DNA of 64,000 bases, taken from NCBI RefSeq assembly GCF_017163705.1, contig NZ_JAFIWB010000014.1:51319-115318 (forward strand), given 5' to 3'. Each line of letters opens with the position of its first letter. The first letter of the stretch is position 1. This stretch comes from Xanthomonas bonasiae (GTDB lineage Bacteria > Pseudomonadota > Gammaproteobacteria > Xanthomonadales > Xanthomonadaceae). Below the pieces are notes generated by a model that was not told the origin of the DNA, did not search any database, and saw nothing but the letters and a program-made list of their open reading frames with translations. The position numbers and the translations under genes are program-made. Below are positions 9,618-17,892 of this stretch, piece by piece.

Positions 9618-10317
9618 TGGGCTCACCGTTGATCGTGGCCTTGAACGTGCCGTCGGCACGTACCAGCGCAGGAGGGAGCGGCCAGCGCTTGTGTTGGCCC
9701 GGCAGCACGTAGCCGGCCAGGCCGTCGGCGATCGCGGCACGGGTGCCGTCGCTGGCGACGAAATGCAGGTCCACCAGCTGCGCGTGCTGGCTGCCCCGGT
9801 TGACGACCTCCAGCGCCGGTGCGGCGGCGTCGCGGATCAGCCGTGCCTGCAGCGCGGGGGCCGCGGCGTCCGCGGGCTTGACGAAGATGGGCACCGAGTA
9901 GCGCAGCACGAACTGCAGCCCGGACGCGCTGGCCGTGGCGTCCGCCGACGGCAGTTCGTCGACCAGGACCCGATAGGTCTCCTCGGTGGTCCTGGGCGCA
10001 TCGTCCAGGCGGATGATGCGCACCAGTTGCCGCGAGTGCGGCGCCAGTTCCAGCATCGGCGGGCTGATCGCGATCCTGTCGCTGGGATCGAGCAGGTCCT
10101 CGCCGTCCTGCTGGCGCCAGCGGAACACCCGCACCTGCGCCTGCAGCGGCGTGTCGCCGCTGTTGCTCAGCCACAGGCCCTGCGCCGACTGTTCCGCGGT
10201 CAGCTGCACCGAGGTCGGTGCGACCTGCAGGCTGGCGGCATCGGCCGCCAGGATCGCCGCCAGCCACAGCGCGGCGGCGATCGGCAGGCGCAACGAAAGG
10301 ATTCGGTGCAGGGACAT
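9580..10317 (-). CDS. periplasmic pilus chaperone, first copy
   Basis: PapD/CsuC-like chaperone of 245 residues. Signal peptide (LPIAAALWLAAILAADA), first Ig-like domain (LQVAPTSVQLTAEQSAQGLWLSNSG, with LAPHSRQLVRIIRL binding cleft residues and YRVLVDELP), the subunit-binding strand LQFVLRYSVPIFVKP, and a second Ig-like domain ending near GTFKATINGEP. It lies between the major pilin gene and the usher and overlaps the usher start. It is clearly paralogous to the chaperone at 5133-5846, but the sequences are diverged. Each may serve different subunits. Confidence 0.9.
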   Translation of the reverse strand: MSLHRILSLRLPIAAALWLAAILAADAASLQVAPTSVQLTAEQSAQGLWLSNSGDTPLQAQVRVFRWRQQDGEDLLDPSDRIAISPPMLELAPHSRQLVRIIRLDDAPRTTEETYRVLVDELPSADATASASGLQFVLRYSVPIFVKPADAAAPALQARLIRDAAAPALEVVNRGSQHAQLVDLHFVASDGTRAAIADGLAGYVLPGQHKRWPLPPALVRADGTFKATINGEPIAQSLALDAQAP

Positions 10318-10329
10318 GGAGCGCTCCGG

Positions 10330-10833
10330 TTACCAGGTGACGGTGGCGGTGACGACGTCGCTGTACGCGCCGGCGGGGTAGTTGGTGCTGGCGACCTGGC
10401 CATAGACGACGAGCGGTTGCACCGCGCCATTGCCGGTGCCGGCCTGGGTGTCGCTGCCGATGGTCGAACCCCAGTTCTGGGTACGCGCCGAGTTGCGGTA
10501 CAGGGCGTACGGCACGCGTGCGGTATTGCCCGCATCGGCGCTGCCCATGGTGCGCGAGGTCACCGTCGCGCCGGAGCCGCTGCCGGCGTTGAGCGCGATG
10601 TTGTACGGGGTGCCCGAGGTGCAGCGCACGTTCAACGTACCGGTGCTGTTGATCGAGGTCTGGGTGGAGTTGACGCTGCCGAAATCGACGTCGGTCGGGG
10701 CGGTCTGGATGTCGCAGACGCTGGTGATCTGGATCTTGACGTTGAAGGTGCGCGAGTCGGTCTGGGCGTAAGCCACGCCGGTCCCGGCGGCCAGCAAGGC
10801 GGTGACGGCGAGTGCACGGTGGAATGCTTGCAT
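10330..10833 (-). CDS. spore-coat-U-type major pilin subunit
   Basis: Secreted 167-residue SCPU-domain subunit, likely the shaft pilin. A signal peptide (AVTALLAAGTGVAYA) precedes the donor-strand-like segment FNVKIQITSVCDI. The DFGSV strand, the NVRCTSGTPYNIAL disulphide partner and the C-terminal AYSDVVTATVTW edge follow. The start is ATG 10831-10833 (MQAFHRALAV); a longer frame adds 29 residues without signal-peptide character. First gene of the operon: pilin, chaperone, usher, two-domain pilin, small pilin, chaperone. An inverted repeat lies 65 bp upstream. Confidence 0.85.
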   Translation of the reverse strand: MQAFHRALAVTALLAAGTGVAYAQTDSRTFNVKIQITSVCDIQTAPTDVDFGSVNSTQTSINSTGTLNVRCTSGTPYNIALNAGSGSGATVTSRTMGSADAGNTARVPYALYRNSARTQNWGSTIGSDTQAGTGNGAVQPLVVYGQVASTNYPAGAYSDVVTATVTW

Positions 10834-10897
10834 GAGGTGAGGCTCTTCGGAATGACGGAGTCCGTCGGTGCCCGAGCCAATGCAAAGTGTGGGCCAG

Positions 10898-10919
10898 TGC
10901 ACATATTTCTGGATGTGCA
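10898..10919. promoter_or_regulatory. inverted repeat upstream of pilus operon
   Basis: TGCACAT (10898-10904) and ATGTGCA (10913-10919) form a perfect 7-bp dyad with an 8-bp AT-rich spacer. The region is locally AT-rich against a GC-rich background and lies between the pilin start and the divergent map gene. It looks like a regulator binding site for the pilus operon. The protein is unknown. Confidence 0.45.
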
Positions 10920-11059
10920 TCTAGTTTTCGGTTTCGATGACAACCCCGATTTCGCGGGTTGAAGTTTGTGAAGACGGTGGGGCGGCAGCCCGGTGCCGAA
11001 AAACCGGCAGTACGCACGGGCGCGTTCAGGAAAGCCCCGAATGAGCGATAATGGCGGGT

Positions 11060-11836
11060 ATGACCGTCAATCTGAAAACTCCCCAGGACATCGAGAAGAT
11101 GCGCATCGCCGGCCGCCTGGCCGCCGAAGTGCTCGACATTATCGGGCCGCATGTGAAGCCCGGTGTCACCACGGCCGAGCTCGACCGCATCTGCCACGAC
11201 CACATCGTCAACGTGCAGCAGGCGGTGCCGGCCAACGTCGGCTACCGCGGCTACCCGAAGACGGTATGCAGCTCGGTGAACAACGTGATCTGCCACGGCA
11301 TTCCCAGCGACAGCAAGGTCCTGAAGGACGGCGACATCGTCAATATCGACGTCACCGTGATCAAGGACGGCTGGCATGGCGACACCAGCCGCATGTACTA
11401 CGTCGGCACCCCGTCGGTGATGGCGCGGCGGCTGGTCGAGGCCACCTACGAGGCGATGTGGCGCGGCATCCGCGCGGTGCGCCCGGGCGCCACGCTCGGC
11501 GACGTCGGCCACGCGATCCAGCAGTACGCCGAAGGCGAGCGTTTCAGCGTGGTGCGCGAGTACTGCGGCCACGGCATCGGCAAGGTCTACCACGACGAGC
11601 CGCAGGTGCTGCATTACGGCCGCCCCGGCGAAGGCCTGGTGCTGAAGCAGGGCATGACCTTCACCATCGAGCCGATGATCAACGAAGGCGCGCGCCATAC
11701 CCGCGTGCTGCCGGACGGCTGGACCGTGGTGACCAAGGACCGCAAGCTGTCGGCGCAGTGGGAGCACATGATCGCGGTCACCGAGGACGGCGTGGAAGTG
11801 CTGACCCTGTCGCCCGGCGGCCTCGGCGAGCCGTGA
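11060..11836 (+). CDS. map: methionine aminopeptidase type I
   Basis: Removes the initiator methionine from nascent proteins; cytoplasmic dinuclear metalloenzyme. 258 residues. All five metal ligands of the pita-bread fold are visible: Asp in IVNIDVTV, Asp in WHGDTSR, His in YCGHGIGKVYH, Glu in TFTIEPM and Glu in QWEHMIAVTEDG. I chose ATG 11060 (MTVNLKTPQDIEKM) because a GGCGGGT precedes it and homologues start there; ATG 11051 would add three residues. The stop forms a GTGA overlap with the glnD start, so the two are translationally coupled. Confidence 0.97.
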   Translation: MTVNLKTPQDIEKMRIAGRLAAEVLDIIGPHVKPGVTTAELDRICHDHIVNVQQAVPANVGYRGYPKTVCSSVNNVICHGIPSDSKVLKDGDIVNIDVTVIKDGWHGDTSRMYYVGTPSVMARRLVEATYEAMWRGIRAVRPGATLGDVGHAIQQYAEGERFSVVREYCGHGIGKVYHDEPQVLHYGRPGEGLVLKQGMTFTIEPMINEGARHTRVLPDGWTVVTKDRKLSAQWEHMIAVTEDGVEVLTLSPGGLGEP

Positions 11837-14472
11837 GCCTGTTGCCGGCCGGTACCGATGCCGGCATGCCCGACGCGGCCGCCGACGATGCCGAGTGGGC
11901 CGCGGCGGCCCGGCAGCTGTTGGTCCAGGCCGACGCGCGGCTGTGCAAGCGCTTCGACCAGGGCGACGACATCGACCGCCTGCTGGCGCTGCGCGCGCGC
12001 GCGCTGGACCAACTGATCAAGCATGCCTGGAACCGCTGCCTGCCGCGCGATGCCGGGCTGGCGCTGTACGCGGTCGGCGGCTACGGCCGCGGCGAGCTGT
12101 TTCCGCGCTCGGACATCGACCTGCTGGTGTTCGGCGAACCCGAGCGCCAACGCGCCCACGAGCAGGCGCTGGCGCGGCTGTTCGCGCTGCTCTGGGATGC
12201 CGGCGTGCCGGTCAGCCATGCGGTGCGTTCGGCCGCGCAATGCACCACCGCCTGTGCCGACCAGACCGTGCTGACCGCGCTGATCGAGGCGCGCCCGCTG
12301 CTCGCCGATGCCGCCGCGCGGGCGGCGCTGGCCGCGGCGATCGCGCCGCAGCGGGTGTGGACGCCGCGCGCGTTCTTCCTGGCCAAGCGCGAGGAACTGC
12401 AGACCCGCCACCAGCGTTTCGGCGACACCGCCGACAACCTTGAGCCGGACATCAAGGACGGCCCGGGCGGCCTGCGCGACCTGCACACGCTGGGCTGGAT
12501 GGCGCTGCGCGCGTTCGGCGTGCGCGACCTGGAGGCGCTGGTCGGACTCGGCCACGTCGGCAGCGACGAGGCCGCGGCGCTGCGCCGCGAGCGCCGCGAG
12601 CTGGCGCGCTTGCGCTACGGGCTGCACCTGGTCGCCAATCGCCCGGAGGAGCGCCTGCGCTTCGACTACCAGAAGACCCTGGCGCAGCGGCTGGGCTTCT
12701 CCGACGACGCCGAGAGCCTGGGCGTGGAGAAGATGATGCAGCGCTTCTACCGCAGCGCGGCGATCGTGCGCCGGCTCAGCGATCGCCTGCTGCAGCGCTT
12801 CGAGGAACAGTTCGACGGCGAGGCGCAGCCGCAGCCGCTGGGCGCCGGCTTCTCGCTGCGTCGCGGCTACCTGGCGGCCGATGCCGAGACCTGGCCGCAG
12901 GCCGATCCGGTGCAGGTGTTCGCGCTGTTCGCGATCTGGGCCGCGCATGGCGAGGTGCGCGGCCTGCATTCGCTGACCGCGCGCGCGCTGGCCGAAGCGC
13001 TGCCGCAGTTGCCCGCCTACGGCAGCGCCAGCGCGCTGGCGCGCGAGCGGTTCCTGGCGCTGCTGCGCGGCCCGCGCGCGGTGCAGACGCTGACCCGGAT
13101 GGCGCGGCTGGGCGTGCTCGGGCAATGGATCCCGGCGTTCGCGCAGGTCTCCGGGCGCATGCAGTTCGACCTGTTCCATGTGTACACGGTGGACCAGCAC
13201 ACGCTGATGGTGCTGAAGAACATCGCGGTGTTCGCCAGCGCCCGCGCCGACGACCGTTTCTCGATCGCGCACGAGGTGTGGCCGCGGCTGCGCAAGCCGG
13301 AACTGCTGCTGCTGGCCGGGCTGTTCCACGACATCGCCAAGGGCCGCGGCGGCGACCATTCCGAACTCGGCGCGGTGGATGCGCGCGCGTTCTGCGCCGG
13401 CCACGGACTCAGTGCGGCCGATACCGACCTGGTGGTGTGGCTGGTCGAACAGCACCTGCGCATGTCGGTGACCGCGCAGAAGCAGGACATCTCCGATGCG
13501 GACGTGATCCACCGCTTCGCCACCCTGGTGGGCGACCGCGAGCGCCTGGACTATCTGTACCTGCTGACCTGCGCCGACATCGCCGGCACCAGCCCCAAGC
13601 TGTGGAACGCGTGGAAGGACCGGCTGCTGGCCGACCTGTACTTCGCCGCGCGGCGCGCGCTGCGCGATGGTCTGGAGCATCCGCGCCCGTTCGCCGAGCG
13701 GGTGCAGGAGGCGCGCGAGGCGACCCGCGCGCTGATGCACATCCAGGGCCATGACGACGCGGTCATCGACCGCCAGTTCGCCGGCATGCCGGACGAGAGC
13801 TTCCTGCGCTTCCGCCCCGAACAGCTGGCCTGGCAGGCGAGCTCGCTGATGGAAGTGGAACTGGGCGGCACCCTGGTCAAGGTGCGCCCGGTCACCCCGG
13901 ACGACGACGCGCTGGAAGTGTTCGTCTATTCGCCCGACCGCGACGGCCTGTTCGCCGCGATCGTGATGACCCTGGACCGGCTCGGCTACGGCATCCACCG
14001 CGCACGCGTGCTCGACGCGCCGCACGAGGCGATCTTCGATACCTTCGAGGTGATGCCGGCCGATGCCTTCGCCAGCGGCGACACCGCGCAACTGGAAGCG
14101 GCGCTGCGCGAGGCGCTGTCCGGCGACCTGACCCGGCTGCGTCCGGCGCGGCGCGTGGTGCCGCGCCAGCTGCGGCATTTCCGCTTCGCCCCGCGCATCG
14201 AATTCCGCGAGAGCGTGGACGGCCGCCGCACCCGCCTGAGCCTGGTCGCGCCGGACCGGCCCGGGCTGCTGTCGAACGTGGCGCAGGTGCTGCGCCGCCA
14301 GCAGCTGCGCGTGCACGACGCGCGCATCGCCACCTTCGGCGAGCGCGCCGAGGACGTGTTCCAGATCACCGACGAGCACAACCTGCCGTTGCCCGATTCC
14401 TCCCGCCAGGCGCTGCACGCCGCACTGCAGGCCTGTCTGGACCCCGATACCCCGCCTGGAGAATCCCGCTAA
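11833..14472 (+). CDS. glnD: [protein-PII] uridylyltransferase / uridylyl-removing enzyme
   Basis: Bifunctional sensor of glutamine that adds or removes UMP on PII proteins and so controls nitrogen assimilation. 879 residues, the usual length. Domains in order: nucleotidyltransferase with [15 protein letters not shown] (about 82-96, catalytic Asp pair), helical GlnE-like region, HD hydrolase with LFHDIAKG (about 496-504), and two C-terminal ACT domains (from about 689 and 802; [12 protein letters not shown] and [11 protein letters not shown]). The start is GTG 11833-11835 overlapping the map stop. The open frame extends far upstream only within map. The stop overlaps the dapD ATG by one base (TAATG). 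Confidence 0.96.
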   Translation: MSLLPAGTDAGMPDAAADDAEWAAAARQLLVQADARLCKRFDQGDDIDRLLALRARALDQLIKHAWNRCLPRDAGLALYAVGGYGRGELFPRSDIDLLVFGEPERQRAHEQALARLFALLWDAGVPVSHAVRSAAQCTTACADQTVLTALIEARPLLADAAARAALAAAIAPQRVWTPRAFFLAKREELQTRHQRFGDTADNLEPDIKDGPGGLRDLHTLGWMALRAFGVRDLEALVGLGHVGSDEAAALRRERRELARLRYGLHLVANRPEERLRFDYQKTLAQRLGFSDDAESLGVEKMMQRFYRSAAIVRRLSDRLLQRFEEQFDGEAQPQPLGAGFSLRRGYLAADAETWPQADPVQVFALFAIWAAHGEVRGLHSLTARALAEALPQLPAYGSASALARERFLALLRGPRAVQTLTRMARLGVLGQWIPAFAQVSGRMQFDLFHVYTVDQHTLMVLKNIAVFASARADDRFSIAHEVWPRLRKPELLLLAGLFHDIAKGRGGDHSELGAVDARAFCAGHGLSAADTDLVVWLVEQHLRMSVTAQKQDISDADVIHRFATLVGDRERLDYLYLLTCADIAGTSPKLWNAWKDRLLADLYFAARRALRDGLEHPRPFAERVQEAREATRALMHIQGHDDAVIDRQFAGMPDESFLRFRPEQLAWQASSLMEVELGGTLVKVRPVTPDDDALEVFVYSPDRDGLFAAIVMTLDRLGYGIHRARVLDAPHEAIFDTFEVMPADAFASGDTAQLEAALREALSGDLTRLRPARRVVPRQLRHFRFAPRIEFRESVDGRRTRLSLVAPDRPGLLSNVAQVLRRQQLRVHDARIATFGERAEDVFQITDEHNLPLPDSSRQALHAALQACLDPDTPPGESR

Positions 14473-15485
14473 TGGCCACCAAGAAGCCTGCCGCCGCCAA
14501 CAAGCCTGCTGCCAAGACCGCCGCCGCCAGCAAGACCGCCGCGAAGAAGGCCGCGGCCAGGAAGCCCGCCACCCCCGGCACCGCCGCCAAGCCGGTGGCC
14601 GCGCCGAAATCGCCGGCCAGGCCGGTGCGTTCCAAGCCGGCTGCCGGTCCCAGCGCCGACGAACTGAAGTTCACCATCGACAGCGCCTTCGAGCGCCGTG
14701 CCGCCCTGACCCTGGACGAGATCGAAGGCTCGACCCGGCCGGTGGTCAACCGCGTCATCGATGGCCTGGAAAGCGGCGAGTTCCGCGTCGCCGAGCCCGA
14801 CGGGCACGGCGGCTGGAAGGTCAACGAGTGGCTGAAGAAGGCGGTGCTGCTGTATTTCCGGGTCAACGAGATGGCCGTGGTCGAGGCGCAGCCGGCGCCG
14901 TTCTGGGACAAGGTGGAGTCGCGCTTCGCCGGTTACCACGAGGCCGAGTTCCGCAAGGCCGGCGTGCGCGTGGTGCCGGGCGCGATCGCGCGCCGCGGCA
15001 GCTACTTCGGCAAGGACGTGGTGCTGATGCCGAGCTTCACCAACATCGGCGCGCACGTGGGCGAGGGCACCATGGTCGATACCTGGGCCACGGTGGGGTC
15101 GTGCGCGCAGATCGGCAAGCATTGCCACCTGTCCGGCGGCGCCGGCATCGGCGGCGTGCTCGAGCCGCTGCAGGCCAGCCCGACCATCATCGAGGACCAC
15201 TGCTTCATCGGCGCGCGTTCGGAAGTGGTGGAAGGCGTAGTGGTCGGCCACCACAGCGTGATCGGCATGGGCGTGTTCATCGGCCAGAGCACGCGCATCT
15301 ACAACCGTGCCACCGGCGAGGTCTCCTACGGCTACGTGCCGCCGTACAGCGTGGTGGTGTCCGGCCAGCTGCCGTCCAAGGACGGCTCGCACTCGCTGTA
15401 CTGCGCGGTGATCGTCAAGCAGGTCGATGCCAAGACCCGCAGCAAGACCAGCGTCAACGACCTGCTGCGCGGCCTGGCCGATTGA
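14472..15485 (+). CDS. dapD: tetrahydrodipicolinate N-succinyltransferase with basic N-terminal tail
   Basis: Transfers succinyl from succinyl-CoA to tetrahydrodipicolinate in the succinylase branch of lysine/diaminopimelate synthesis. The core from about residue 62 aligns throughout with the 274-residue E. coli enzyme: [23 protein letters not shown], the left-handed beta-helix hexapeptides around [15 protein letters not shown], and [14 protein letters not shown]. Ahead of it lie about 60 residues made almost only of Ala, Lys, Pro and Thr, resembling a histone-H1-type tail. The TAATG junction with glnD supports this long start. The next gene starts in its stop codon. Confidence 0.94.
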   Translation: MATKKPAAANKPAAKTAAASKTAAKKAAARKPATPGTAAKPVAAPKSPARPVRSKPAAGPSADELKFTIDSAFERRAALTLDEIEGSTRPVVNRVIDGLESGEFRVAEPDGHGGWKVNEWLKKAVLLYFRVNEMAVVEAQPAPFWDKVESRFAGYHEAEFRKAGVRVVPGAIARRGSYFGKDVVLMPSFTNIGAHVGEGTMVDTWATVGSCAQIGKHCHLSGGAGIGGVLEPLQASPTIIEDHCFIGARSEVVEGVVVGHHSVIGMGVFIGQSTRIYNRATGEVSYGYVPPYSVVVSGQLPSKDGSHSLYCAVIVKQVDAKTRSKTSVNDLLRGLAD

Positions 15486-15952
15486 GCACGCAACCGGGCG
15501 CGCGCGACGGCATCCTCTCCCGGGCCGCGTCGCGCTGGGTGAGGTGGGGCATCCCGGCGTTCTGGCTGGGCTGGGTCGTGCTCTACACGGTCGGCGTGCT
15601 GACCCGCGACCCTACGGTTCCGACCGGCGGGCCGTGGCATTGGATCGTGCCGGCGCTGGTGGTGGCGATGGCCCTGCGTTGGCTGCGGCAACCGGCGCGC
15701 TGGGCGCAGGTCTACGACGCCGGCGATGCCTTGCTGGTCGAGCGCCAGGGGCAGCGGCAGCGCATCGACCTGCGCGAGCTGCGCGCGGTCGAGCCGGCCT
15801 GGCTGATTCCGCCGGTGCGCCTGGCGCTGCGGGTGCACGCCGCGGATGCACCGGTGATCTTCTTGCCTGCCCGCGGGCAGGCGCCCGAACTGCTTGCCGC
15901 AGGCCTGATGGCGCGCGCCGATGCGCGCCGCGCAACCACAGGAACTCCATGA
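15482..15952 (+). CDS. small membrane protein, unknown function
   Basis: I do not recognise the family. The likely start is TTG 15482-15484, which overlaps the dapD stop as TTGA and gives 156 residues. Two hydrophobic segments are visible near the N-terminus ([17 protein letters not shown] and [17 protein letters not shown]). A cytoplasmic-type domain with short beta strands follows ([31 protein letters not shown]), reminiscent of PH-like membrane-associated proteins. It sits between dapD and the ArsC-like gene in the same tightly packed unit and ends one base before that gene's ATG. Confidence 0.7.
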   Translation: MSTQPGARDGILSRAASRWVRWGIPAFWLGWVVLYTVGVLTRDPTVPTGGPWHWIVPALVVAMALRWLRQPARWAQVYDAGDALLVERQGQRQRIDLRELRAVEPAWLIPPVRLALRVHAADAPVIFLPARGQAPELLAAGLMARADARRATTGTP

Positions 15953-15953
15953 C

Positions 15954-16310
15954 ATGACCACGCTGTACGGACTGAAGAACTGCGATACCTGCAAGAAGGC
16001 GACCAAGTGGCTGGACCGCTTCGGCGTAGCCTATGCGTTCGTCGATTACCGCGAACACAAGCCGAGCCCGGAGACCCTGGTCGAGTGGGCCGGCAAGGCC
16101 GGCGGCTTCGATGCGCTGATCAACAAATCCTCGACCACCTGGCGGCAGCTGCCGGACAACAAGAAAACGCCGGGGTCCGACGCCGAATGGAAACTGCTGC
16201 TGCGCGAATACCCGCAGCTGATCCGGCGGCCGCTGGTGGTCACCGACGACGGCCAGCTCAGCCAGGGATTCTCGGACAACGGCTTCAAGCAGCGCTTCGG
16301 CGTGGGCTGA
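15954..16310 (+). CDS. ArsC/Spx-family protein (YffB-like)
   Basis: Thioredoxin-fold protein of the ArsC/Spx family, 118 residues. The N-terminal YGLKNCDTCKKATKWLD carries a CxxC pair (Cys10, Cys13), as in Spx, where E. coli YffB has a single Cys. Central NKSSTTWRQLP and C-terminal RRPLVVTDDGQLSQGFSDN (RPL motif) are present. I chose ATG 15954 because the family starts MTTLYGLKNC there; the longer frame adds eleven residues. yffB next to dapE is a conserved pairing in gammaproteobacteria. The substrate is unknown; arsenate reduction is not implied by the family membership. Confidence 0.85.
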   Translation: MTTLYGLKNCDTCKKATKWLDRFGVAYAFVDYREHKPSPETLVEWAGKAGGFDALINKSSTTWRQLPDNKKTPGSDAEWKLLLREYPQLIRRPLVVTDDGQLSQGFSDNGFKQRFGVG

Positions 16311-16339
16311 GCGTCGGTCGCGCGCAGTTGCGCTCCCTG

Positions 16340-16454
16340 CAGGAGCGGCTTCAGCCGCGACCGTGACGTCAGAACCCCATCTGACCTGGATCGTTCGCAA
16401 TGGATGGCGTGCGTGACACTCTTGCATCTTGTCGCGGCTGAAGCCGCTCCTACA
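16340..16454. repeat. REP-like inverted pair between yffB-like gene and dapE
   Basis: CAGGAGCGGCTTCAGCCGCGAC (16340-16361) faces its near-complement GTCGCGGCTGAAGCCGCTCC plus TACA (16431-16454). Each unit is itself palindromic around GGCTTCAGCC, and together they can form a long stem. This unit recurs at 37027, 37071, 44965, 45021, 45121, 45172, 45292, 57877 and 57949. Confidence 0.85.
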
Positions 16455-16467
16455 GTGATTCCTCGCC

Positions 16468-17595
16468 ATGACCGACGTCGTTGACCTCACCTGCGACCTG
16501 ATCGCCCGCCCGTCGGTCACGCCCGACGACGCCGGCTGCCAGGACCTGATCGCGCAGCGGCTGGCGCGTGCCGGCTTCGCCATCGAACGGCTGCGTTTCG
16601 GCCAGGTCGACAACCTGTGGGCCACGCACGGCAGCGGCGCGCCGGTGCTGGCGCTGCTCGGCCATACCGACGTGGTGCCGCCGGGGCCGCGCGAGGCCTG
16701 GGCCAGCGATCCGTTCGTGCCGCAGATCCGCGACGGCGTGCTGTACGGACGCGGCGCCGCCGACATGAAGAGCGGGGTGGCCGCGTTCGTGGTCGCCGCC
16801 GAACGGTTCGTCGCCGCGCATCCGCACCACCCCGGCACGCTGGCGTTGCTGCTGACCTCCGACGAGGAAGGCGACGCGCTGGATGGCGTGCGCAAAGTCG
16901 CCGAGACGTTCCGTGCGCGCGGCGAGCGCATCGACTGGTGCATCACCGGCGAACCGTCCTCCACCGAACGGCTCGGCGACCTGCTGCGCGTCGGCCGCCG
17001 CGGCAGCCTGTCCGCCACGCTTGCGGTACAGGGCGTGCAGGGCCACGTGGCCTATCCGCACAAGGCGCGCAATCCGATCCACCTGGCCGCGCCGGCGCTG
17101 GCCGAGCTGGTCGCGCGGCATTGGGACGACGGCTACGAGAGCTTCCCGCCGACCAGCCTGCAGATCTCCAACGTGCATGCCGGCACCGGCGCCAACAACG
17201 TGATCCCCGGCGACCTGCAGGTGGCCTTCAACCTGCGCTACAACCCGCACTGGGACGCGCCGCGACTGGAAGCGGAGATCGCCGCGCTGCTCGACCGCCA
17301 CGGCCTGGACTACACGCTGCGCTGGCACCGCAGCGGCGAGCCGTTCTACACCCCGGAAGGGCGCCTGCGCAGCGTCGCGCGCGAAGTGCTGGGCGACTTC
17401 GCCGGCGCGGCGCCGGAAGAGAGCACCGGCGGCGGCACCTCCGATGCGCGCTTCATCGCGCCGCTGGGCGCGCAATGCATCGAGGTCGGTCCGGTCAACG
17501 CCAGCATCCACCAGGTGGACGAGCATGTGCGCGTCGCCGACCTGGAGGCGCTGCCGGCGCTGTACCTGCGCCTGATCGAACGGTTGCTGTCGTAA
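16468..17595 (+). CDS. dapE: succinyl-diaminopimelate desuccinylase
   Basis: Zinc-dependent hydrolase that releases succinate from N-succinyl-LL-diaminopimelate. 375 residues, as in other gammaproteobacteria. M20 peptidase motifs with metal ligands are visible: [12 protein letters not shown] (His), [11 protein letters not shown] (Asp), TSDEEGDA (catalytic Glu and ligand), TGEPSS (Glu) and SIHQVDEHV (C-terminal His). The dimerisation domain ([17 protein letters not shown]) is intact. It works in the same pathway as dapD 2 kb upstream. A REP-like pair separates it from the yffB-like gene, so its transcription may be partly independent. Confidence 0.96.
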   Translation: MTDVVDLTCDLIARPSVTPDDAGCQDLIAQRLARAGFAIERLRFGQVDNLWATHGSGAPVLALLGHTDVVPPGPREAWASDPFVPQIRDGVLYGRGAADMKSGVAAFVVAAERFVAAHPHHPGTLALLLTSDEEGDALDGVRKVAETFRARGERIDWCITGEPSSTERLGDLLRVGRRGSLSATLAVQGVQGHVAYPHKARNPIHLAAPALAELVARHWDDGYESFPPTSLQISNVHAGTGANNVIPGDLQVAFNLRYNPHWDAPRLEAEIAALLDRHGLDYTLRWHRSGEPFYTPEGRLRSVAREVLGDFAGAAPEESTGGGTSDARFIAPLGAQCIEVGPVNASIHQVDEHVRVADLEALPALYLRLIERLLS

Positions 17596-17633
17596 CAGTT
17601 GCGCCGTTGCGCCGGCCGGGTTACGTTCGCCGC

Positions 17634-17729
17634 ATGACCTCGCTGTCCGCCCTCCGCCCGATCCACGCCAACGGCCGCAATAATGCGCTGGCGAATAATC
17701 GTGCGCGGCCGATGCGGGTCTGCGACTAG
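17634..17729 (+). CDS. Asn-codon-rich leader peptide of asnB
   Basis: Short open frame of 31 codons (starting MTSLSALRPIHANG, ending RPMRVCD). It holds five Asn codons clustered mid-frame: AAC at codon 13, AAT AAT at 16-17 and AAT AAT at 21-22. AAT is uncommon in this GC-rich DNA, where AAC dominates. The 3' end of the frame contains the antiterminator arm (17706-17719). A ribosome that stalls for lack of charged tRNA-Asn would therefore leave that arm free, and one that reaches the stop would cover it. No strong ribosome-binding site is visible. Function is inferred from position and codon content. Confidence 0.75.
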   Translation: MTSLSALRPIHANGRNNALANNRARPMRVCD

Positions 17730-17777
17730 GCGCTACCGAAACACCACGCCCAGTATCCAGAAAACCCGCATCGGCCG
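17706..17777 (+). promoter_or_regulatory. antiterminator arms of asnB attenuator
   Basis: CGGCCGATGCGGGT (17706-17719, inside the leader frame) is perfectly complementary over 14 bases to ACCCGCATCGGCCG (17764-17777). The second segment is also the left arm of the terminator, so the two structures exclude each other. This is the arrangement of classical ribosome-mediated attenuation. Confidence 0.75.
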
Positions 17778-17791
17778 ATGCGGGTTTTTTT
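17761..17791 (+). terminator. attenuator terminator before asnB
   Basis: A perfect 20-base palindrome, CCCGCATCGG/CCGATGCGGG (17765-17784), is preceded by four A and followed by seven T. It is a strong intrinsic terminator placed about 100 bp before the asnB start and 32 bp after the leader-peptide stop. It would abort transcription when asparagine supply is adequate. Confidence 0.88.
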
Positions 17792-17892
17792 ATGTGTGAG
17801 ATTTTTCGCCGCAGCGCGGTGCCGGCCGGCAACCGCTGCAGACCATCGCCGCAACGACCTGTTACCCCCACACACCATCCAGGAGCTTTTCC

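Noticed and set aside
7161..9632. Plus-strand frame of over 800 codons opposite the usher
   Set aside because: It mirrors the usher gene; composition is low-complexity and no motif is present.
5133..10833. Pilus operon considered as sporulation-related because of spore-coat-U domains
   Set aside because: SCPU is a domain name only. The presence of an usher and chaperones shows a chaperone-usher pilus.
11614..14418. Minus-strand frame of over 900 codons opposite glnD
   Set aside because: Antisense shadow. glnD shows all expected domains on the plus strand.
15954..16310. ArsC-like gene considered as arsenate reductase
   Set aside because: No ars genes nearby. The sequence and dapE adjacency fit the YffB/Spx branch.
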